Origin: Acrasis kona
Lineage: Eukaryota > Heterolobosea > Eutetramitea > Acrasida > Acrasidae
NCBI GenBank assembly: GCA_026419775.2
Contig: JAOPGA020001102.1
Location: forward strand, 100,852 to 164,851
Direction: 5' to 3'
DNA: 64,000 bases
Shown: positions 57,548 to 64,000 of the stretch, one piece after another
Numbering within the stretch: position 1 is the stretch's first letter
Layout: each line of letters begins with the position of its first letter
Made by a program: the position numbers and the translations under genes
The notes under the pieces: model-generated
Seen by the model: only the letters and a program-made list of their open reading frames with translations
Database searches by the model: none
What the model was told of the DNA's origin: nothing

Positions 57548-58309
57548 TTAGCAATGCCTGTGCGTCTTGTTCAATCCCTTGTTGATCTTGTTAGCTCTGT
57601 GCCTCAATGATTTAGAGAGATCAAATCCTCTTCTTGCCTTTACTTCTAGGGTTTCTGAAAGCTTGCGAATCTCATATGCTTCAAACCTGAGTCTCTTGGC
57701 GTTGTTGAAATCCTTAGCCTCGCACTCCTTGGCTTCACGTTCTCTTCTTGCAGCCTCCTCAGATAATTTCTTCGACTCTAGTTGGACTTTCTTTGCGTAT
57801 TCGAAGATTCTGAATGACATTCCCTTCATCTTACCAGCTGATCTTCTTGCGGATCTTCTTGCCTTCTTTGATCTGCGGTTCAACTTCTTTGACAACTTCT
57901 TGAACTTCTTTGAGATCTTTCTCAACTTGTGAGCTCTCTTCAACATTTTGCGAGCAACCTTGCGGTCTCTGAAAGCCTTTACTGCAATGAATTTGGCATG
58001 TCCCTTTCCTTTGCATAAAAGTTTTCTGTCGACGGCATTGGCAATTCTATAAGCTCTCTTGGCAATCTTTGAAGCCTTTTTGGATTTCTTCTTGAGTGCC
58101 TTGGAGACTTTACGAGCACGACATGCTCTCTTTTTGAATACGGAAGAAATCTTAGTCATCTTCTTAGCTTTATGATATGTTGCTTTCGCATCACTAATTC
58201 TTACTGGTGCAACAGGAACCACAACCTTAGGTAAATCAACATGAGCACTCACTGCACTAATTAAAAGAAGTACTGAACACAAGAGTGTGATTAGAGCAGC
58301 TGTCTTCAT
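57548..58309 (-). CDS. Very basic secreted protein, lineage-specific
   Basis: A clean signal peptide (MKTAALITLLCSVLLLISAV, then SAHVDLPK) precedes 225 residues with an extreme content of Lys and Arg: for example KKKSKKASKIAKRAYRIANA, KLRKISKKFKKLSKKLNRRS and KKARRSARRSAGKMKG. Three cysteines at most (CRARK, LLCKGKGH, the C-terminal HRHC and one in KECEAK). Heptad-like spacing of Ile/Leu/Phe/Ala suggests amphipathic helices. The family is unknown to me. Secretion with this charge suggests binding to anionic polymers: bacterial surfaces, DNA, cell-wall or matrix polysaccharide. It is intronless. Confidence 0.75.
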   Translation of the reverse strand: MKTAALITLLCSVLLLISAVSAHVDLPKVVVPVAPVRISDAKATYHKAKKMTKISSVFKKRACRARKVSKALKKKSKKASKIAKRAYRIANAVDRKLLCKGKGHAKFIAVKAFRDRKVARKMLKRAHKLRKISKKFKKLSKKLNRRSKKARRSARRSAGKMKGMSFRIFEYAKKVQLESKKLSEEAARREREAKECEAKDFNNAKRLRFEAYEIRKLSETLEVKARRGFDLSKSLRHRANKINKGLNKTHRHC

Positions 58310-58583
58310 TATTGTTTTGAATAATTATATGTTAACACGTTCAAACTGTTTGGTTTTTAAAGCAAAAAATCTATTCGAACACAAATCAATCATCCAGTTG
58401 GGGATCTATTTTTGGTACAAAATCAACCAAAGTTCATTATCAAAGATTCAAACCACATTAACGCGGACACCTTTTTCACATCAAAACCGGATGGAATCCA
58501 AAGTACTGGAATAGAGCATGCGTATTTTTTGTAACAAGAGATGCAAAATTTTTATAACACAATGTACACACAGCAAAACAACC

Positions 58584-61460
58584 CTACATTCCAATCATCT
58601 TCTTGACCCTTTGTTGATGGTGAGCAAACTGAAAACTCGGAACTATCAGCGACAACTTGTGCTTATCCGTTATCCAAGGGTGGACCACTTTAAAAACATC
58701 TAATTTAAATGACTCCTGTTCAAACACTTTTAAAAGATCAATTACTTCCGTGGTTTTTATTCTAGATAAAAATGTTCCTCTACCATCTACATTTCCTTCA
58801 CCAAATATCAACTTGAGCGCTCTAAATCTCTCATAGTCCTTCTCTATGGAATTTAAAATAAAAGTAGTGTCCAGAACTTCCATACGGAATTTTCCGGACT
58901 GAAGTAACATTTCCAAAACTTCCATTTTGAACCGACTCAATGTGAAATGTTTTATAATCTGAACCACCTCTCCACCATTGAAGCCCGGCTGTAGTAATTT
59001 CGATCTTGCATAGTCCATATATCCTTCAAAGTATATTTTCGCAACATTGATTTTATCCCTGTCGTTGTCCTCCTTTCTAATTAAATCAATGAGGCGCATG
59101 GGTTTATAATCAACTTCATCCTGATGTAATTCATCATTTTTAATGATGGTTTCTGATTGTGGGTCTGATTCCATTTGTTGTTTTGGATCAGCTTTTGGTT
59201 CTTGTTCGTGTGTTAGATCAGATTTTGATTCTTGTTTGTACTTCAAATCAGATTCTGACTCTAATAGTTTGGTAACGGAGGGTTCACTTTCTTCAGTGCG
59301 ATTTGAGGTCAATTCTTCAGTGTGATCTAAAATTAATTCTTTTGATTGATTGGAATCATTTATGACTTCGTTTTCATTATTGTCGTGTGTTGATGGCAAA
59401 GTAATGTTGACTACTCTTTCTTTTATTCTCTGGATTGCATTCTTGATGCTTAAATCCAGCGCTGACTCGTCTTTGAGTTGACTGGTGGGTTTAGTTAATG
59501 TAACATTGTACAATGATAAATCCCAACTGTCTACTGTTTTGTCTTCTTTCTCATTCGAGGGTATTGTTGCGTTTATGTCTTGGCTTGTGATTATGTTATT
59601 CATAATGCTATCCTTCTCATGTAGATCATTATGAGTTGACGTTAATGTTTGTGGTAGATTTTGAATGTTGCCATCATTGCTATCATTGTGGTCCATAGTG
59701 CTGATGATTGTTTGATTCACACTGCCACTTGAATTTTGAATGTTGCTATTATTGTGGTCCACAGTGCTGACTATTGTTTGATTCCTACTTCCATTTGAAA
59801 TTCCATTAGTAGGTGTTGCCGCAACTGTTGTTGAACTTTGGAACGTGTTGTTGATCGTAATTTGACTCTGATTTAAGGGCACATGAGTTGATGATGATGT
59901 TTCAGTTGAAGGTACATAGATGGGTATTGCGCTTTCGATAGCTTTTAGGCCGTGACTGTGAGTTTCATGATCATCATCATCGTGATCACTGTCGACCTCA
60001 ATGTCATCCTCCTCACCGTTCAATAAGTTGAATTTCTTCGGGGAAAAGTTTAAAGCTGGTATGCTTACTCCATTAGCAGCATTGAACTCGATTTTTCTAA
60101 TTACTTCGCGTCCATTGGGGTCTCCATCGTGATCATTTTCATCACCGCTGCTGTCACCATAATCTAGAATTCTCGAATGGTCAATGTGCTCGCCGAGGTT
60201 GATTCTCCTGACTACTTGTCTTTCTTGGTAGGTGTCTCTTGGAGATCTTGGAGAATGTTGCTGGTCTTGTCTCATCATGTCTTGTTTTTTTTGTGGAGAG
60301 AAGATGCGGGATATTGGAGGAGTGCTTCTGGGTATGTAACCACCGTTCGGTGTTCTATTAATGGAATGCGGTAGGTGATCAATTTGAGGTGGGGATCTAA
60401 AATCGTTGTCAAAGTCTATCAATCCTTCCTCCAATTCCTCATCGGAGTCGTAGTGTTGTATGACTGACTTTGTCACAAAATGGTCCATTTTTTGCGCAGG
60501 GGGAGTTACGTGTCTATGCTGCTCTTGGCTCTTCCAGGAGAACACAGGAGCCACAGGAACATTACTGTTGTTTACATGCTGGTTGCTTGTTGCTCTAGGT
60601 GATAGTTGTGGTGAAGAAAATTGACTGGAGAGTTGGTTAGTACTAATTCTTTGATTTTGAGGAGCATGTTGCCTCGGAGATGGTTGGCTCTGATGTATTA
60701 AAGGTCTGTGTTGGGAAGTCAACGTTTCGTTGTTCTTTACCCTAACTCCGTGATGGTCAAAGTTGGTTGCATTGGCCCATCTGTCTTGTGGAGCTGTTGT
60801 TCTTGTAAAGTATTGGCTGGGAGAGAGAATACCTCCTTTTGAAGGAGACTCATAATGCCTCTCTTCATGCTGTTTCCTATGCGTGCTTGAGTTCGTGTAA
60901 AGAGATCGAGGTTGCTTTAAAGGCGGTGTTGGTGAAGGTGCTCGGTGCTGAATGACTGTTACTGACTTTTTACGAGCAGTGTAATTGTTTTCAGGTATGT
61001 GGTGCACTGGTGCAGTTTGCGCTTTTGAAGGAGGAGACAGCTGAACTCTTTTTTGTTCAGTCACACTTGTTCCGCTCTGCCTATTGTAAATGCTAGAAGC
61101 GGGGGACAAATTCAACAAAGATGCTCTTTCTTTGTTTGTGTCTCTTAATGATCGCGGCGATAATGGAGCGTCAGATTGAAAATTGGTTGTTTGAGTTGTT
61201 GGTTTAACGTTGCTTATTTGCTGTCTATTCATCTTTTCAACAAAATTTTGAGAGGGCGGTACATAAATTTGTTGCACTACATCAGTTTTTGTCAGTCGTT
61301 GATCTTGCTCAACACCCTGGACTATTGTTGATGTTGTTCGACATGTTGCTTCATAGTCTTGCGGAACAGCGCTTGCCATCGTTTTTCTTTTAGGCTTTGA
61401 TTTCCCAACATCCGAGGGAACATCAATTGGATCAGCTGGATGAGCTACAAAGGACAGCAT
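58584..61460 (-). CDS. Disordered protein with a C-terminal DUF4476-like domain
   Basis: An intact, intronless 958-residue frame. Residues 1-780 are Ser/Gln/His/Pro/Asn-rich and disordered, with several S/T-P-R phosphosites (PLSPRSLRD, SPRSPRDTYQ) and acidic patches. The final 180 residues are folded helices: DKINVAKIYFEGYMDYARSK, GGEVVQIIKHFTLSRFKMEV, LEMLLQSGKFRMEVLDTTFI, LIKTTEVIDLLKVFEQE in outline. This repeat of t-x-x-Q/E-V-x-x-x-I/L-x-x-F followed by x-x-K-x-x-x-L matches DUF4476, a helical domain of unknown function found in many protists and bacteria. No targeting signal. The large disordered arm suggests a regulated scaffold. Confidence 0.6.
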   Translation of the reverse strand: MLSFVAHPADPIDVPSDVGKSKPKRKTMASAVPQDYEATCRTTSTIVQGVEQDQRLTKTDVVQQIYVPPSQNFVEKMNRQQISNVKPTTQTTNFQSDAPLSPRSLRDTNKERASLLNLSPASSIYNRQSGTSVTEQKRVQLSPPSKAQTAPVHHIPENNYTARKKSVTVIQHRAPSPTPPLKQPRSLYTNSSTHRKQHEERHYESPSKGGILSPSQYFTRTTAPQDRWANATNFDHHGVRVKNNETLTSQHRPLIHQSQPSPRQHAPQNQRISTNQLSSQFSSPQLSPRATSNQHVNNSNVPVAPVFSWKSQEQHRHVTPPAQKMDHFVTKSVIQHYDSDEELEEGLIDFDNDFRSPPQIDHLPHSINRTPNGGYIPRSTPPISRIFSPQKKQDMMRQDQQHSPRSPRDTYQERQVVRRINLGEHIDHSRILDYGDSSGDENDHDGDPNGREVIRKIEFNAANGVSIPALNFSPKKFNLLNGEEDDIEVDSDHDDDDHETHSHGLKAIESAIPIYVPSTETSSSTHVPLNQSQITINNTFQSSTTVAATPTNGISNGSRNQTIVSTVDHNNSNIQNSSGSVNQTIISTMDHNDSNDGNIQNLPQTLTSTHNDLHEKDSIMNNIITSQDINATIPSNEKEDKTVDSWDLSLYNVTLTKPTSQLKDESALDLSIKNAIQRIKERVVNITLPSTHDNNENEVINDSNQSKELILDHTEELTSNRTEESEPSVTKLLESESDLKYKQESKSDLTHEQEPKADPKQQMESDPQSETIIKNDELHQDEVDYKPMRLIDLIRKEDNDRDKINVAKIYFEGYMDYARSKLLQPGFNGGEVVQIIKHFTLSRFKMEVLEMLLQSGKFRMEVLDTTFILNSIEKDYERFRALKLIFGEGNVDGRGTFLSRIKTTEVIDLLKVFEQESFKLDVFKVVHPWITDKHKLSLIVPSFQFAHHQQRVKKMIGM

Positions 61461-61623
61461 CTATTGATTTCTCTTGAAAACAGGGCATAACGGTCGGGTT
61501 GACCGACTACTAACCCGGCAAAAACAAAACTTGGATGAGCACGTGATTGAGCAGACATAATGATCACAACCCTTGATGAACATTACACTCAGGAATGATA
61601 TAGAATAAAATATTTATTTACAA

Positions 61624-62817
61624 TTACATTTTTTTGCCTGCATCGGTTGGTCTTGCTGCTTGTTCCTTGACTTCTTTGTGATTAGTCTTTTTGCTGGGTG
61701 TTGCAGTTTGTCCTTCCTGTGACACTAATTTCTCACTCTTATCAACGGACTTTTCTATTTCTTCGTCGTTGAATTCCATGTGTCTTGGGTCGTGAGGTAC
61801 ATTTCCTGCGTTGGATAAAGTCTTAATGAGTAGTTTCACAACGATTCCAAACCAATAAATGTGAAGGCACACCAAAAGGACCAAGAATCCCAATAAGAAA
61901 TAAGGTGTGGAAACACATTTTTGGAAGGCACAGAGTCCGTATGAACTAACTTCGAAAGGATAGTAGGCATCGGTTACGTGTTTAAAGAGGTAGAATGCGT
62001 TGGGGAACTGACTAAAGATTGGCTCATCAAATATGCTAAAAACGATTAGGTCAGGGATCAATGCAAGACTTACACAGAGGAGAAAACGTTAATGACAAGG
62101 AATGGTAAGCATACCAAACGAAGTACGAAGAATGAGACTGTGAAAATAAAGAACGAGCCGTTTGCAACGCTTTGTATCTTTAGCTCATGTGCACATTTGG
62201 CACTGTACAAGAAAACGTCCACGACATCATGAAGGAGGATAATGATGCTACCCCAACGATGGAACCTATCAAAAAATTAAGAATAAAACGATATTTTCTT
62301 CTTACGTTGTTGAGATGGAAAATACGATTAGTGTGATGGTGATGAAGTGATGTGCAATCATCTCAGCAAAGTCCTTCATGCGTTCATCAATGAATAGTAG
62401 GCCAAAAAGTGCTTGAGTATAGAATCCACATGCAACTAGATAATAGATTCGTAGGCATGACAGGTCACCTCTCTCGAAATCTCTTTGATGTTCTTGAGGG
62501 TAGTTGTAGACAATGTGTCTATAGTCCCATAGCCATTCAGCGTTCCAAAGAACGAAGACTCCGAAAATTGACATGCAGATATAGTATACGCTAAACCAGG
62601 CATTTTCCCTAAACCTCTGTTGTTTGTCTGACTCAACTCCATACTTTTGTCCTATCGGTTTGAAGATGAATGCTTCCAAGAACCTTCTTAAAGCTAGCAA
62701 GATTGCAGCACTAAGTAGAATAACTCCTATGTCAAACTCGGGCCAAAAGTTGATAATGCGTCCTACTGAAGGTCCAGGCTCTGCGAAAATATCTATCTTC
62801 TGCTGGTGACTGTTCAT
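61624..62817 (-). CDS. Ceramide synthase (TLC domain)
   Basis: Three exons; introns near 62065-62102 and 62267-62306. The protein is a multi-pass membrane enzyme with the TLC/Lag1 signature: RFRENAWFSVYYICMSIFGV, WLWDYRHIVYNYPQEHQ, IYYLVACGFYTQALFGLLF, DFAEMIAHHFITITLIVFSI (paired His), FHRWGSIIILLHDVVDVFLY (paired Asp), SAKCAHEL, and a last helix LLGFLVLLVCLHIYWFGIVV. It joins fatty acyl-CoA to a sphingoid base in the ER membrane. A charged C-terminal tail (KTNHKEVKEQ) follows. No homeobox insert is seen. About 370 residues. Confidence 0.93.
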
Positions 62818-63419
62818 TATTTTATTTTTGTGTGGGAATCAATGCGGATATTCGTTTAAATTTTGCCTAAAAAAGTAGATGACGGACGCTAAAAAGTAGT
62901 AGTCAACTATATCTGCGGTGGCGGAAATGGTCGCGATCCCCATAATCCGTTGGATTTTAGCATTTAACGACTATGAGACGTTGTGTGAAAGATTGACAAA
63001 TACGTGTTGGTGGAGGATAACTGCCTAATCAACAATTGTAGGGTAATTCGTGTTTTATTTTTAGCAGATCTTGTATCTATCAGGATTGTTCATTTTGATA
63101 CAAAGCCCTAAAGTTATTTTTAAACGGTAGATCTATATTATTTCAATTAAAAGGTCACCTAACATACCCCAACTCCCAGTTATCTGTACCGATAGAAAGA
63201 AGGAAGAAAAGATGACATACTCAGCTTAGCTTATAACATTTTACAACAATTTTTGATCACCTTTAGAAAAAAATCAATTCCGACCACTTTTTTATTTTTC
63301 AAATTGCTAACTCCATGAGGTGTCGAAAACTTTTGTAGGTTCGTTTTTATAAAAGACAGACCTAGAACTAAGAAATGGTCCTAACTGTTGACTTAACTAA
63401 CTTTTTTAATTAAAATAGC
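62818..63419. other. Intergenic stretch, no gene seen
   Basis: About 600 bp between the ceramide synthase start and the tRNA. AT-rich with frequent stops on both strands; I recognise nothing in it. A T6 tract (TTTTTT) about 13 nt downstream of the tRNA's 3' end (63401-63406 on the plus strand shows it as T, on the tRNA strand as A) does not serve as a Pol III stop. Confidence 0.4.
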
Positions 63420-63502
63420 TCCCCAACCTGGGCTCGAACCAGGGACCTGCAGATTAACAGTCTGACGCTCTATTTCGAGAAAACCGACTGAGCCATTGGG
63501 GA
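63420..63502 (-). tRNA. trnN(GUU): tRNA-Asn (GTT) with an enlarged D-loop
   Basis: Read leftwards it folds as a full cloverleaf: acceptor TCCCCAA/TTGGGGA (7 perfect pairs), a D stem GCTC/GAGC, an anticodon loop CTGTTAA giving GTT, a 5-bp T stem CCTGG/CCAGG with loop TTCGAGC. The anticodon stem has one mismatch at its base. The D-loop is 19 nt (AGTCGGTTTTCTCGAAATA) instead of about 9. The extra 10 nt, TTTCTCGAAA, hold a small self-complement (TTTC/GAAA). There is no intron at the standard 37/38 position. Confidence 0.9.
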
Positions 63503-63869
63503 TGTATAATTTAAGTTTCCGTACGCTGTATTACGTATGTTTAACATGTACTAAGAAAACTTGATGCTGATACCTACACTGAAAATATTTCTAAACCACC
63601 AAGAAAGTGATTGCTCAGATTCACAAATTTGCCTTGTAAGATACAAATGAAATGAAGTTCTCATAACGTTATACCGGTTATACCGTCGTTCCTATTTCTA
63701 AAAATTTTTATATCAATATCCGATTCTGATCGTAAATAAAATAGTGATCAAGTAGCTACATACTGATTTAAAATGTATAGGATCTGTTTTATAGAAGTGT
63801 TGGTGTCTATCCAGGGATCAAACGAAGCCAACCTAGTTACAAAATTGTTTTTTCTTCTGACTTACCAAA
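63503..63869. other. Intergenic stretch upstream of the last gene
   Basis: About 370 bp, AT-rich, no frame of note. It probably holds the tRNA upstream region and the promoter of the next gene. Confidence 0.4.
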
Positions 63870-63984
63870 ATGGGGACAGAACAGAGCAAACTCACTGAGG
63901 TAGAGATAAAAAACCGTGAAATACAGCGTGTGGACACAGAAATGCGTCGAAAGATGCAGAAAAATACTGGGTCTCGCTTTAACA
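63870..63984 (+). CDS. First exon of a gene cut by the window edge, possibly a second G-alpha
   Basis: Starts MGTEQSKLTEVEIKNREIQR and reads 38 codons to a GTGAGTTG donor at 63985, matching the introns used elsewhere. Gly2 followed by a charged amphipathic helix with N-R-x-I is the usual N-terminus of a myristoylated G-alpha (R-x-R-x-I-D/E-x-x-L), ahead of the P-loop exon. It could equally be another myristoylated helical protein, such as an ESCRT-III subunit. The rest is outside. Confidence 0.35.
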
Positions 63985-64000
63985 GTGAGTTGAATTTGTG

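Overview
This is eukaryotic nuclear DNA from a compact protist genome. Genes sit on both strands with gaps often under 200 bp. Many genes carry short spliceosomal introns, nearly all 35-50 nt, with GT...AG ends, donors such as GTAAG/GTATG/GTACG and a TTAAC/CTAAY-like branch site. The gene set is that of a free-living amoeboid or flagellate protist: CORVET, exocytosis and Golgi SNARE machinery, U2 snRNP subunits, a G-alpha protein, a MAP kinase, a kinesin, and LRRC56, an assembly/transport factor for outer dynein arms of motile cilia. Secreted sedolisin, glycosidase and acyltransferase remnants fit a phagotroph. I lean towards a heterolobosean such as Acrasis or Naegleria, but this is an inference from gene content only.

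Layout. 1-8.9 kb: the end of a PRELI-like lipid-transfer gene, a divergent G-alpha, a kinesin-light-chain-like TPR protein and VPS8. 8.9-11.1 kb: a gene-poor island with a hAT transposase remnant, a 23-bp-arm hairpin, an unrecognised broken gene and a broken GH113-like glycosidase. 11.2-31.2 kb: dense housekeeping genes (PhzF, macro domain, syntaxin-5, mitochondrial RF1 and an RsuA/RluB pseudouridine synthase only 3 bp apart, a MAP kinase with a TPY loop, LRRC56, a 1323-residue unknown mitochondrial-type protein, BRCT, TPR, RpiA, a BAHD-like pseudogene, Rab, SF3A3). 31.4-36.3 kb: ankyrin protein, sedolisin with a Thr/Pro mucin-like tail, a second GH113 fragment and an uncertain gene. 36.3-45.0 kb: a giant sacsin-like gene that ends in a U-box. 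45.2-63 kb: a GAR-like coiled-coil protein, a C2-MUN (UNC13-like) protein, CBF5/dyskerin, a LYR protein, a kinesin with a Lys/Glu repeat tail, PHF5A, a very basic secreted protein, a DUF4476-like protein and a ceramide synthase. 63-64 kb: a tRNA-Asn with an enlarged D-loop and the first exon of another gene.

Two themes need care. First, at least ten otherwise well conserved genes are broken by single-base frame changes, mostly at homopolymers. This looks more like residual assembly error than true gene decay, so I describe these as single genes and flag each break. Second, the island at 9-11 kb, the BAHD-like locus and the 35.3 kb fragment look truly decayed: they carry several lesions each, including TGA where the family has Trp. 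The best candidate for an undescribed system is the sacsin-like protein with two Hsp90-type ATPase repeats and a C-terminal U-box, which would join a chaperone and a ubiquitin ligase in one polypeptide. The mitochondrial RF1 with a shortened stop-codon-recognition loop is the second.
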